35,404 bases of DNA from Anaerolineales bacterium (lineage in GTDB: Bacteria; Chloroflexota; Anaerolineae; Anaerolineales; UBA11579), in contig JANJTX010000136.1 of assembly GCA_024710875.1 (NCBI GenBank), positions 1-35,404 on the forward strand, in the 5' to 3' direction. The notes beneath the pieces were generated by a model. The model had not been told where the DNA came from, did not search any database, and saw only the letters and a program-made list of their open reading frames with translations. This document shows, piece after piece, positions 6,559 through 14,959 of this stretch. The first letter of the stretch is position 1; every line of letters starts with the position of its first letter. The position numbers were made by a program, and so were the translations under genes.

Positions 6559-7706
6559 GTCCCCGTACGGTCGCCAGCCCGGTTATGCACCAACCACTCT
6601 TCCGGCCCCCAGACCGCCCAACGTCCGGGGCCGAGAAAGATCAGTCCAGTTCCGGCCGCCAGCAATATCCAGCCGGGAGTGTTGACTCCGAGGGTTGCAA
6701 ACTGAACCCCAAGCAGTAATAGAACAGCAATGCCAAAAAATCGAGCTGCAAATCCTACGCCGATTGCAAAACCTGCAATCGCTTGCAGCCAGCCCCACGG
6801 TGCCGGCAGCCAGAGTCCCGTCTGGGTCCAAAAGATGTATATCGCCACGACTGCCAGGCGCAACCCCAATGGGAGGTAGTCGCGCACCCATTCCCATATC
6901 CTGCGCCAACGTTGCGCCGCTACGGCATCAACCTGCCCCAGCCAGCCGCTGACGTGGAACCAGTCATACAGAAAACCAATTGTAAAGGGAAGCATGAAAA
7001 GCGTGGCTGCCACAGTCGTGCCGGGCGGCTCGAGCACCGGGAACAGCATCGCCGTAACGAAGCCCATTTGCAATGCTGCGAAGCCTCGGCGGCTGGGGTT
7101 GGGTGGCAAATCATACACCGGCTGACCGCGCTGTTGCCGTAACCAGATGCCAAACAAAAACACTGGCCGCGCAAAACCAAACACGGCATACCACCAGGGG
7201 ACTGTGCCATACTGAAAAGCCAGCATAGTCACCACCAGCACCCCCAGTGTGTCATGGTTCATATCCAGCCGTTCGCCCAGCCCCGTCACCTGGTTGGTGC
7301 GGCGCGCAAGGAAGCCGTCAAAAAAGTCTGTAAAATCTGAAAGGATATACAGGATGGCCGGCAACCACGCCAGCCAACCCGCGGGGCGCGGCAGCAGCAA
7401 AAATCCGGCCAGCATGGCGATTAACGTGCCGCGCAGCAGGGTCAGGCTGTTTCCCGGGCCAAACACCGGGAGCACCTCGCTTTCGTCTGCCCGTCGGTTA
7501 AGCGGCAACACCCGCCAAACACTCACCAGCTCATAACTCAACACCAACCCGGACACCGTCAGCCACTGCTCACCAAAGCGTTGCCCCGCCTCCTCTACCA
7601 ACACCCAGGCAAGAAACAACAGCCCAAACCCCGAGAGGATCCCATAGGCCGCCCAGTGCCAGCGTAGCGCAATCATCCGGACACTAGTTTCTGTGTGATG
7701 CATCAT
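6555..7706 (-). CDS. CDP-alcohol phosphatidyltransferase with extra C-terminal membrane domain
   Basis: A 383-residue membrane enzyme that would transfer a phospho-alcohol group from a CDP-alcohol such as CDP-diacylglycerol to an alcohol acceptor. The full D-x2-DG-x2-AR-x8-G-x3-D-x3-D motif is present in DFFDGFLARRTNQVTGL and the following GERLDMNHD. It is preceded by NSLTLLRG, also typical. The family is usually about 180-220 residues; here about 110 further residues (from near 270) form another three or four membrane helices with GFAARFFGIAVLLLL and a closing GPGRWAVWGPEEWL, which looks like a DoxX-type module. The gene starts 20 bases after alanine racemase and overlaps the next gene by ATGA. 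ATG at 7706 has no clear ribosome binding site; an ATG ten codons later is possible. The acceptor is unknown; a polyol made by the RibA/RibD pair is a guess. Confidence 0.87.
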   Translation of the reverse strand: MMHHTETSVRMIALRWHWAAYGILSGFGLLFLAWVLVEEAGQRFGEQWLTVSGLVLSYELVSVWRVLPLNRRADESEVLPVFGPGNSLTLLRGTLIAMLAGFLLLPRPAGWLAWLPAILYILSDFTDFFDGFLARRTNQVTGLGERLDMNHDTLGVLVVTMLAFQYGTVPWWYAVFGFARPVFLFGIWLRQQRGQPVYDLPPNPSRRGFAALQMGFVTAMLFPVLEPPGTTVAATLFMLPFTIGFLYDWFHVSGWLGQVDAVAAQRWRRIWEWVRDYLPLGLRLAVVAIYIFWTQTGLWLPAPWGWLQAIAGFAIGVGFAARFFGIAVLLLLGVQFATLGVNTPGWILLAAGTGLIFLGPGRWAVWGPEEWLVHNRAGDRTGT

Positions 7707-7726
7707 GAGCGGCGTGAGGTTGGCAA

Positions 7727-8884
7727 CTATTTCGGTTGGAGGTAAATACGGGGAACCCGGGTATTGATATTCGTCAGAATCTCATAGGGAATCGTTCCGG
7801 CCCATTCAGCCACCTGTTCCACAGTGATGGCCGCGGCGCCCTCCCCCCCGATCAGGATAACTTCATCTCCGTTATACGCCGAATCCCATTCAATGTTCAC
7901 CATAAATTGATCCATGCATATCCGTCCCACCACCGGATAGCGCTTCCCACCAATTAGAACTTCTGCCCGGTTGGAGAGCGCCCGAAAGTAGCCATCGCCA
8001 TAGCCAACCGGAACGGTCACCACCCGTACCATATGGTCCGATTCCCAGGTTGAGCCGTAACTCACCGGATGGCCAGGTCGCACTACTTTGAAATACACGA
8101 CCTTGGAAAGCCAGCGCAACGCCGGGTACACTGCCACATTGAGCGAAACCTCTGCCGAGGGGTACACCCCGTACAGGAGGATTCCCGGCCGCACCAGGTC
8201 AAAATGGCTCTCCGGCAGTTGCAGCACCGCCCCGGAATTGGCCATGTGTCGCACAGGGGTCGGCAAGCTACGGCGCTCGTAGAACCGCAAGACTTCCTCG
8301 AAGCGCTCTAACTGCAATCGGGCCGAGCTTAGATCCGCGGCATCGGCATTCGCAAAGTGCGAGAATATTCCTTCCACATCTGTGTGCTGACATTTCAAAC
8401 TGGCCGTCAGCAAACTTTCGGCGCTGTAATAATGCACCCCAATACGCTCCATGCCAGTATCAATTTTCAGGTGTACCCTGGCCCGCACTCCCATCGCCTC
8501 GGCCGCTTCATCCACCTGTCGCAGTTTATCTTCCGAGGAAGCCGTCAGGGTTAGGTTGTGCTGCAAGAACAGCGGAACCTGGTCACCCAGAATACCCCCC
8601 ATCACCAGAATCGGCAACGTGATCCCCTGCTCACGCAGCAATATTCCTTCTTCCAAAAATGCAACGCCCAGATAGGGCGCCCCCAGAGCCTGCATATAGC
8701 GCGCCACTTCAATCAAGCCATGACCATACGCATTGGCCTTTAACACCGGCATTACCGCCGCCGTCCCAACATGGGCTTGAATCGCAGCATAGTTCTCCCC
8801 CAATCGTGCCAGATCAATCTCCAGCACCGTGGGGCGCAAGACACCGTTGGTAGTAATCGTAGGATGGTTGGGGACCGAACGCAT
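7727..8884 (-). CDS. alr: Alanine racemase
   Basis: A 385-residue PLP enzyme that interconverts L- and D-alanine in the cytoplasm to feed peptidoglycan synthesis. The PLP lysine sits in VLKANAYGHG near residue 50; the catalytic Tyr region is SYGSTW, and VGYGDGYFRALSN and VGRICMDQFMVN are family signatures. Length matches the family. The ATG at 8884 lacks a ribosome binding site, but TAAAAT is found six bases upstream, which would fit a leaderless transcript. Its stop is 20 bases before the CDP-alcohol phosphatidyltransferase gene on the same strand, so it is probably the first gene of the long minus-strand transcription unit. It may be only a physical neighbour of the pathway genes that follow. 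Confidence 0.95.
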   Translation of the reverse strand: MRSVPNHPTITTNGVLRPTVLEIDLARLGENYAAIQAHVGTAAVMPVLKANAYGHGLIEVARYMQALGAPYLGVAFLEEGILLREQGITLPILVMGGILGDQVPLFLQHNLTLTASSEDKLRQVDEAAEAMGVRARVHLKIDTGMERIGVHYYSAESLLTASLKCQHTDVEGIFSHFANADAADLSSARLQLERFEEVLRFYERRSLPTPVRHMANSGAVLQLPESHFDLVRPGILLYGVYPSAEVSLNVAVYPALRWLSKVVYFKVVRPGHPVSYGSTWESDHMVRVVTVPVGYGDGYFRALSNRAEVLIGGKRYPVVGRICMDQFMVNIEWDSAYNGDEVILIGGEGAAAITVEQVAEWAGTIPYEILTNINTRVPRIYLQPK

Positions 8885-8975
8885 TCCGGAATTTTACCCC
8901 AGCCGGGTTCACAGTTCTGCCATACTGGCACGATCCTTGCTACTCTCACGCATAGGAATCCATCCCGCCCTGCGT

Positions 8976-9004
8976 TTGCCGTACCTCCTGTTCTGATGTA
9001 TAGT
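8976..9004 (+). promoter_or_regulatory. Promoter of the first secreted repeat protein
   Basis: TTGCCG (8976-8981), a 17-base spacer and TATAGT (8999-9004) lie about 60 bases before the ATG at 9064. The same TATAGT -10 occurs before the paralogous gene at 10691. The 179-base gap between alr and this gene is divergent and holds little else apart from the AAGGAG ribosome binding site. Confidence 0.5.
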
Positions 9005-9063
9005 CAAATCCAAACGCGCGGGTATGAGGTGTTGCACATGAGGTACCCTAAGGAGCATGAATT

Positions 9064-10527
9064 ATGAAACGGATACTGACCGTTCTATTTGCCATTCTGA
9101 TGTTCTTCCCCTCCAGCGTACTGGCCGCCCCGGCTCCTGCGCCATCCTACTCCGTGACAATCCCCGGCGGCCCCACCTTCTGGGTGCACGATGTCATTCG
9201 GAATGAAAGCATTACCATTCAGGTGACTGACTTTCCAAAAGGTGATCCGCGCTACATGGTGCAACTCGGCCGCATCGGTACCCTCTTTGAGCCGATTGGG
9301 GTCGGCGAACTGGAAACCAACAGCGGTTCATCTTTCCGGCAGACCTTCCGCATCCCCGGCCGGCTGCACGGCCAGCGCAACCTGGCGATTCAGATTGTCA
9401 GCCGCGCCGATGGCAGCTATGCTCACGACATCTTTGCCAACGAAACCGGCTGGAACACCAACAAACTCTTCACCCTGAGTCCAGTGGCCCACGCCTCCTC
9501 CCAGGACGCAAACTCCTCCGTTAACATCTTCCAAGGTCCCAGTTTCTGGGTCAGCGATGTGGACTTGTCCACCAGCATGCCCCGCATCACCATCAAGGTT
9601 GAACAGTACGACGGCCTGGACAAGTACCGCGTCCTGGTCGGGGAGAACAATGCTAATTTCCAGGCCCTGCCGGTTCTAATGTTAGACAAGGACTCGCCTT
9701 TTGAGGGCCGGTACACCTTTGACCTGCCCAGTGGCCTGTGGGATGACGATGAAATTATGATTAAGCTGGTGAACACCCACAATGGGAACAGCGGCTCGAC
9801 GGCCGTCACTCTGGCCCAAGACTGGGAAGTGATAACTCCCTACGGCCAATACACCACCACCTATTTCGATCTGGCCGCCAAGTCAAAGGAACCCCGCACC
9901 GGCGCGCCCAGTACTCGTATTCTTAGCGTCTCCCAAAACACAGAAGTGACATTGCAGTTGTTCAACATGCCCCCTGAAAAAGAATTCCTGGTAACCATGG
10001 GGCCCATCGGCACCCAGGGCATTGGTGGCTTCGTGATTGGTACGCAGACCACTGGCGAGGGCGGCAATTTCATAGTGACCTATCCAATCCCAGCCCAACT
10101 CCAAAACGAAGGCCTGATATCCATTCGCTTCCAGAGCACTTCCAGCGGCCACTATGCTTTTGACTATTTTGCCAACGAAGACGGCTACAACGCCGTAACC
10201 GGCGGCAGCACCACCCTCAACCCAGACTGGGTCCTCGCAGCCGGCACTTATCCCAATACGCGCATCGTTTCGGTTGTCGCGGGCACCAGCGTATCGCTCA
10301 CCGGTACAAACTTCACTAAAAATGATACCTATGTAGTACTCATGGGGCTGTATGGCACACAGGGCATCGGTGGATTTGTCGCCGGTGAAATTGAAACCGG
10401 AGACAGCAGCGCCTTCTCGGTCACGATTGATATTCCAGCCGAGCTCGCCGGGTTAGACATCATCGCTATCCGGCTCGAGAGTAAAAACGCCGACTACTAC
10501 GCCTACGACTTCTTCTACAATCGCTAA
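9064..10527 (+). CDS. Secreted protein with four copies of an uncharacterised repeat domain
   Basis: A 487-residue exported protein. Residues 1-21 form a signal peptide (MKRILTVLFAILMFFPSSVLA). The rest divides into four related units of about 90-110 residues, near 28-140, 155-265, 283-378 and 397-487. Units 3 and 4 share VTMGPIGTQGIGGFV / VLMGLYGTQGIGGFV in the middle and end in ISIRFQSTSSGHYAFDYF / IAIRLESKNADYYAYDFF; units 1 and 2 are more divergent and open with PTFWVHDV / PSFWVSDV. The alternating hydrophobic pattern suggests beta sandwiches. There is no anchor or catalytic motif, so it is probably released or loosely bound to the surface. AAGGAG lies eight bases before the ATG. A strong terminator follows, so it is monocistronic. 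It is paralogous to the next gene. I recall such repeats in Chloroflexota secretomes but know no function. Confidence 0.88.
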   Translation: MKRILTVLFAILMFFPSSVLAAPAPAPSYSVTIPGGPTFWVHDVIRNESITIQVTDFPKGDPRYMVQLGRIGTLFEPIGVGELETNSGSSFRQTFRIPGRLHGQRNLAIQIVSRADGSYAHDIFANETGWNTNKLFTLSPVAHASSQDANSSVNIFQGPSFWVSDVDLSTSMPRITIKVEQYDGLDKYRVLVGENNANFQALPVLMLDKDSPFEGRYTFDLPSGLWDDDEIMIKLVNTHNGNSGSTAVTLAQDWEVITPYGQYTTTYFDLAAKSKEPRTGAPSTRILSVSQNTEVTLQLFNMPPEKEFLVTMGPIGTQGIGGFVIGTQTTGEGGNFIVTYPIPAQLQNEGLISIRFQSTSSGHYAFDYFANEDGYNAVTGGSTTLNPDWVLAAGTYPNTRIVSVVAGTSVSLTGTNFTKNDTYVVLMGLYGTQGIGGFVAGEIETGDSSAFSVTIDIPAELAGLDIIAIRLESKNADYYAYDFFYNR

Positions 10528-10548
10528 GCACCAGTAAGAATCCAGCTC

Positions 10549-10581
10549 AAACTGCGCCAGTTTTTACTGGCGCAGTTTTTT
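10549..10581 (+). terminator. Intrinsic terminator of the first secreted repeat protein
   Basis: AAACTGCGCCAGT (10549-10561) pairs perfectly with ACTGGCGCAGTTT (10566-10578) around a TTTT loop, and the T-run continues to 10581. It begins 22 bases after the stop codon. Confidence 0.93.
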
Positions 10582-10617
10582 ATCCTGAAACTGTAATGCG
10601 GGGAACCTTTTCTGTTA

Positions 10618-10646
10618 TTCCAACGTCCTACCAATTGAGATATAGT
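10618..10646 (+). promoter_or_regulatory. Promoter of the second secreted repeat protein
   Basis: TTCCAA (10618-10623), 17 bases, then TATAGT (10641-10646). The leader of about 40 bases ends with GGAGG six bases before the ATG at 10691. The -35 is weak; the -10 is identical to that of the upstream paralogue. Confidence 0.42.
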
Positions 10647-10690
10647 TTTAATGAAATCTGTGATGCATCCACATCACACCGGAGGACACC

Positions 10691-11446
10691 ATGAAACGTT
10701 TTTTGCTTATTGGCCTGCTGGCCACGTTGATTCTCGCGCCGATTCAGGCGCTTGCCGCGCCGTCGGCAGCCATCCCCACTTTCAGCATTGTCAGCGTCGT
10801 TACCGATTCCACCGTGACGATTAAGACCGCCAACTTCCCTGCCAATGTCACCTTTAATGTGCGGATGGGCGCCTATGGCACACAAGCCATTGGCGGGACA
10901 CTGGTAACCACCCAGGCATCCGGCACCGGGGGCAGCTTTACCGCCACCTATGACATCCCCGCCGGCCTCAAAGGCAGCCAGCGCATTGCCATTCGGCTGG
11001 AAAGCCCCAGCACTGGCTATTATGCCTATAACTGGTTCTGGAACAATACGACCAGCAGCGCGACCGCCACTCCCGGCCCCTCGGCGACCCCCGGGCCAAC
11101 CGCCACCCCCGGCGGCCCGACGGCCACCCCCAAGCCCAACCTGCCCGCTTCCGGCTACCCTTCCTTCACGATTACAGCGGTGGACCAAAATAACACAGTG
11201 ACCATCAAGGGCACTAACTTCACCAAGAACGATACCTATGTAGTGCGCATGGGCAATTACGGCACGCTTGCCATCGGCGGCACAATAGTTGACGCCGCCT
11301 TTGCCACCGATGCGACCGGTGCGTTCACCGCCACCTTTACCATCCCGGCTGGCCTCAAAGACCGCAGCCGCATTGCTATCCGGATGGACAGCCCCAGTAC
11401 TGGGTACTACGCCTTCAACTGGTTCTGGAACAACGACCACCCCTAA
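10691..11446 (+). CDS. Secreted protein with two copies of the same repeat domain and a Thr/Pro linker
   Basis: A 251-residue exported protein. Residues 1-22 are a signal peptide (MKRFLLIGLLATLILAPIQALA). Two repeat units, near 28-118 and 154-248, flank a low-complexity linker of TPGP/ATP repeats at about 122-150. Both units contain VRMGxYGTxAIGGT, then a glycine-rich strand, IPAGLK, and end RIAIRxxSPSTGYYAxNWFWNN, so this gene shows the domain in its clearest form. The linker probably allows flexible display or glycosylation outside the cell. GGAGG precedes the ATG. The gene is bounded by its own promoter and terminator. It is clearly paralogous to the C-terminal half of the neighbouring 487-residue protein, so domain number has changed by duplication. 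Function unknown; binding or surface-layer roles are plausible only by analogy. Confidence 0.9.
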   Translation: MKRFLLIGLLATLILAPIQALAAPSAAIPTFSIVSVVTDSTVTIKTANFPANVTFNVRMGAYGTQAIGGTLVTTQASGTGGSFTATYDIPAGLKGSQRIAIRLESPSTGYYAYNWFWNNTTSSATATPGPSATPGPTATPGGPTATPKPNLPASGYPSFTITAVDQNNTVTIKGTNFTKNDTYVVRMGNYGTLAIGGTIVDAAFATDATGAFTATFTIPAGLKDRSRIAIRMDSPSTGYYAFNWFWNNDHP

Positions 11447-11456
11447 AATTAACTCT

Positions 11457-11494
11457 AACAGAAAGAGCCGGCCAATTGGTCGGCTCTTTCTGTT
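11457..11494. terminator. Bidirectional intrinsic terminator between secreted-protein gene and ileS
   Basis: AACAGAAAGAGCCGGCC (11457-11473) pairs with GGTCGGCTCTTTCTGTT (11478-11494) around AATT with one G-T pair. The stem includes two bases of the ileS stop codon (11493-11495). It can end transcripts from both convergent genes, although the T-tracts are modest. Confidence 0.85.
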
Positions 11495-14400
11495 ACTTCG
11501 CTTTCATCAACCCAAGTTGTACTTGTTCCCCGTCCAGCATCAACGGCTCTGGGCCAGTCTGCGCTCCCGCCGGCAGATCACCTGCCGTAAGTTCCAGCGC
11601 CAGCACTTCACCCATCACATACTCGCGATAAGCATTCACGGCCGCTACCAACCTCTCACCAGCCTGGAAATACACTTTCACCCGGTCCGAGATGTCAAAG
11701 TCCAGGGTCTTACGCAAGTCCTGAACATTGCGAACAAATTCGCGTGCCAGACCTTCATGCACAAGTTCTTCCGTTAATTCAGTAGCAAGTGCCGCCAGGT
11801 AGGCGCCATCCTGGGCCAGAGCCAGCCCGCTACGCGCTTCCGTGCGTACTTCAACTTCTTCAGGCAGGATGTCCAGGACCTCACCATCCACCGTAACCTG
11901 TACAGATTGGCCGCCAAGGAGGTTGGCCGCGGCGCTATTTGCATCCAGCGCCAGCAACGCCGCCCGCACTTGCGGAAAGCGATTCTGGAAGCGCGACCCC
12001 AATTGTTTTGGCAGCGGGTTGAGGCTGTATGCAACGGCCTCCCCCGCCGAGCCCAGGGCGCGCACCCCCTTGACGTTCAATTCACCCGCCAGAATGTCAG
12101 CATAGCGCTGAATCGCTTCGGCATCCTGCGCCTGCCCCACTGCGAAGGCCACTTCAGCCAGCGGCTGGCGCACCTTGATCGCCACCGAATTACGGGCGGC
12201 GTGCCCCAGCGAAGCCAGTTTCATCACCAGCGCCATTTCACGATTCAGGGTTTCATCAATAGCGGTTATATCGGCCTCCGGCCAGTCGCACAAATGCACA
12301 GATTCCGGCGCATTCGGGTCAACCGCCCGCACCAGCGTCTGGTACAGCTCCTCGGCCAGGAAGGGCATGGTCGGGGCCAGCAGTTTGGCAACCGTTACCA
12401 GGGCTTCATACAAGGTCGCATAAGCAGCTTCCTTATCCGCATCCGCGCCGCTCTTCCAGTAGCGCCGGCGCGAGCGCCGCAAATACCACTTGGAGAGGTC
12501 ATCCACAAACGTCTGAATCGGCCGAGTCAGGCCGGGCACATCGTAGCGCTCATAGGCCGCCGTCACATCTCGCACCAGGGTATGCAATGCCGAGCGCAGC
12601 CAGTTATCTAGCGCCGTGGGGCTCGCCGCGGCTCCGGAATTCGGCGTCCAGCCATCCAGGCTGGCATAGGTCATAAAGAACGAGTAAACATTCCACAGTG
12701 GCAGCGTGAAGTTTTTGACCACTTCACTCACCAGATCCACCGAAAAACGGCGCGCGTTTCCGGGTGGGCTGGCGGTGTACAAATACCAGCGAAATGCATC
12801 CGCGCCCTGAGTATTCAGCACATCCCACGGGTCAACGATGTTGCCCTTGGACTTAGACATCTTCTGCCCTTCCGCATCCAGAATGTGACCGAGACAGATG
12901 ACATTCTTGTAAGAGACCGAATCCATCAATAGAGTGCTGATGGCATGCAACGAATAGAACCAGCCGCGGGTCTGGTCCACCGCCTCGCAGATATAGTCGG
13001 CCGGGAACTGATTTTCAAAGGTAGTGACATTGTCAAATGGGTAATGCCATTGGGCATAGGGCATCGCCCCTGAGTCAAACCACACATCGATCAGTTCCGG
13101 TACGCGCTGCATGCGGCCACCACATTCCGGGCACTTACCGTGGATGTTGTCCACGTGCGGTCGGTGCAGGTCCAGCTCACTCAATGTCTGGCCGGAGATG
13201 GCTTCCAACTCCCTGACCGAGCCCACGCAGACCTGATGGTGGCAATCTTCGCAGTCCCATACGGGCAACGGCGTACCCCAGTAGCGTTCGCGGCCCAGTG
13301 ACCAGTCGATGTTGTTTTCCAGCCAGTTGCCAAAGCGGCCTTCCTGCACATGGTCAGGCACCCAGTTGATTTCTTTGTTAAGCCCCACCAGCCGATCCTT
13401 AAAGCGAGTGGTGCGGATAAACCATGAGGAGCGAGCGTAATACAACAGGGGTGTACTGCAACGCCAGCAGAAGGGATAGGTGTGCGTGTAGGTTTCTTGC
13501 CGGAATAGCAGGCCGCGATTTTCCAAATCCTGAATGATGAGCGGGTCGGCATCTTTAATGAACGTGCCACTCCACGGGCGCACCTCCTTGATGAAAGTGC
13601 CATCTTCCTGCACCGTCATCAGTATCGGCAGGTCAAACTCCAGCGCGGCAGCCATATCCTCACTGCCAAACGCCGGGGCCATGTGCACCAAGCCAGTGCC
13701 ATCTTCCATACTCACGAAGTCCTGCAGCACCACATAGTGGGCTGGTTTCTCTGTTGGAAGGAAAGTGAACAGGGGCTGATAACGCTTTCCCTTCAAGTCT
13801 TTACCAGACATCTCCTCCAGCACTTCATAAGGCCGATCACCCAACAATTTCTCCAGCAAGGCCTGTGCCAAAATTAATTTCTCGGACTTGCCTTCTTCAT
13901 CCTTCACTGCCACCCGCACATAGGTTTCTTTGGGATGAACCGCCACAGCGACATTGCCCGGCAGCGTCCACGGTGTGGTCGTCCAGACCAGCAGGGCGGT
14001 GTCCGGCTCATCTGCAAGGGGAAAACGCACGAAAACAGAAGGGTCGTCTGTCTCTTCGTATCCCAAAGAGACTTCATGGTCAGACAGCGGCGTACCACAG
14101 CGCGGGCAGTACGGCACCACCTTGTAACCCTGGTAGAGTAAATCCTTGTTCCAAAACTCTTTCAGGATGCTCCAAACTGACTCGATGTAATCATTGGTGT
14201 AGGTCACATAGGCGGTCGTTAAATCCACCCAGAAGCCCAGCCGGTCTGTGAAGCGCTCCCATTCCTGGATGTACTCAAACGCCGACTGACGGCACAGTTC
14301 ATTAAATTCGGCAATGCCGTATTCTTCAATCTGTTGCTTATTGGTGAAACCCAGCTTCTTCTCTACTTCAATCTCAACTGGCAGGCCGTGCGTATCCCAC

Positions 14401-14651
14401 CCGCCCCGCCGGATGACGTGCTTACCGCGCATCACCTGATAACGCGGAAAGACATCCTTAAAGGCGCGTGCCAGGCCATGGTGTACGCCCGGTTTGCCGT
14501 TGGCCGTCGGTGGTCCTTCATAAAATACAAATGTCGGGCCGCCGACCCGCTGTTCAGTCGATTTGCGGAAAATTTCGCCCGCCTTCCAGAATTCCAGCAC
14601 CGCCTCTTCCACTGCGGTCAGATTCAGGTTGGGGTTTACCGGTTTAAACAT
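11493..14651 (-). CDS. ileS: Isoleucyl-tRNA synthetase
   Basis: A 1052-residue class I aminoacyl-tRNA synthetase that charges tRNA-Ile with isoleucine and edits valine. The HIGH-type motif is GVHHGLA near residues 55-61 after EGPPTANGKP, and KMSKSKGNIVDP is the KMSKS loop. WDTHGLPVEIEVEKKLG and the long C-terminal region match the Thermus/eukaryote-like type of IleS, whose members are often insensitive to mupirocin. Cysteine pairs such as CPECGG and CEDC in the connective region could bind zinc. AGGAGG lies five to six bases before the ATG. Transcription starts at a strong promoter (14960-14988) and passes a T-box riboswitch, so expression should respond to uncharged tRNA-Ile. The stop codon is part of a shared terminator stem. 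Confidence 0.97.
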   Translation of the reverse strand: MFKPVNPNLNLTAVEEAVLEFWKAGEIFRKSTEQRVGGPTFVFYEGPPTANGKPGVHHGLARAFKDVFPRYQVMRGKHVIRRGGWDTHGLPVEIEVEKKLGFTNKQQIEEYGIAEFNELCRQSAFEYIQEWERFTDRLGFWVDLTTAYVTYTNDYIESVWSILKEFWNKDLLYQGYKVVPYCPRCGTPLSDHEVSLGYEETDDPSVFVRFPLADEPDTALLVWTTTPWTLPGNVAVAVHPKETYVRVAVKDEEGKSEKLILAQALLEKLLGDRPYEVLEEMSGKDLKGKRYQPLFTFLPTEKPAHYVVLQDFVSMEDGTGLVHMAPAFGSEDMAAALEFDLPILMTVQEDGTFIKEVRPWSGTFIKDADPLIIQDLENRGLLFRQETYTHTYPFCWRCSTPLLYYARSSWFIRTTRFKDRLVGLNKEINWVPDHVQEGRFGNWLENNIDWSLGRERYWGTPLPVWDCEDCHHQVCVGSVRELEAISGQTLSELDLHRPHVDNIHGKCPECGGRMQRVPELIDVWFDSGAMPYAQWHYPFDNVTTFENQFPADYICEAVDQTRGWFYSLHAISTLLMDSVSYKNVICLGHILDAEGQKMSKSKGNIVDPWDVLNTQGADAFRWYLYTASPPGNARRFSVDLVSEVVKNFTLPLWNVYSFFMTYASLDGWTPNSGAAASPTALDNWLRSALHTLVRDVTAAYERYDVPGLTRPIQTFVDDLSKWYLRRSRRRYWKSGADADKEAAYATLYEALVTVAKLLAPTMPFLAEELYQTLVRAVDPNAPESVHLCDWPEADITAIDETLNREMALVMKLASLGHAARNSVAIKVRQPLAEVAFAVGQAQDAEAIQRYADILAGELNVKGVRALGSAGEAVAYSLNPLPKQLGSRFQNRFPQVRAALLALDANSAAANLLGGQSVQVTVDGEVLDILPEEVEVRTEARSGLALAQDGAYLAALATELTEELVHEGLAREFVRNVQDLRKTLDFDISDRVKVYFQAGERLVAAVNAYREYVMGEVLALELTAGDLPAGAQTGPEPLMLDGEQVQLGLMKAK

Positions 14652-14664
14652 TCTAGCCTCCTGG

Positions 14665-14953
14665 TAAATAAAAACTCTCGTCCTGATTCAGGGACGAGAG
14701 TCGGTTGACTTCCGCGGTACCACCCAGATTCCCGGTTTACGGGCGCTCGGCCAGCGACGGGCAAATGCTGTATCGCTGCGTCTGGGCTAACGAGGGACGA
14801 GCCCCGGCTCCCTTACTCGGCGAAACGCCTTTCAGTTCGCAACTCCGGAAGGATTTTCAGCGCACCTCTCTCGCCCGGCTTTCACCATCCCGGGCTCGCT
14901 AGCCAGAAGCAGCGCGCTTACTCGTTTCCATCATCGTTTTTAGTTATAACGAT
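14665..14953 (-). ncRNA. T-box riboswitch, tRNA-Ile responsive (AUC specifier)
   Basis: The leader of ileS on the minus strand carries the conserved T-box sequence GGGTGGTACCGCGG (14712-14725), whose TGG can pair with the acceptor end of uncharged tRNA. Upstream, the segment CTGAAAATCCTTCCGGAG holds the specifier loop; ATC at 14852-14854 reads as an isoleucine codon, in agreement with the gene it controls. Further upstream is GATGGTGAAAGCC, resembling the stem I distal part. The terminator (14666-14701) follows directly after the T-box. Known mechanism: uncharged tRNA-Ile stabilises the antiterminator and lets transcription enter ileS. The 5' end is set from the promoter -10 and is approximate. 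Confidence 0.93.
14666..14701 (-). terminator. Regulated terminator of the T-box leader
   Basis: On the minus strand ACTCTCGTCC (14692-14701) pairs with GGACGAGAGT (14674-14683), followed by TTTTTATTT. Its left arm competes with the T-box antiterminator. The ileS ribosome binding site AGGAGG lies just downstream. Confidence 0.93.
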
Positions 14954-14959
14954 TTGCGA

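Noticed and set aside
11080-11145. Short tandem repeat (CCACCCCCGG-like) as a CRISPR or satellite repeat
   Set aside because: It lies in frame in the secreted protein and encodes the TPGP linker; there are no spacers or regular units.
10628-11440. Open frame of 270 codons on the minus strand, very rich in Gly
   Set aside because: It is antisense to the second secreted repeat protein, which has a signal peptide, promoter, GGAGG and terminator.
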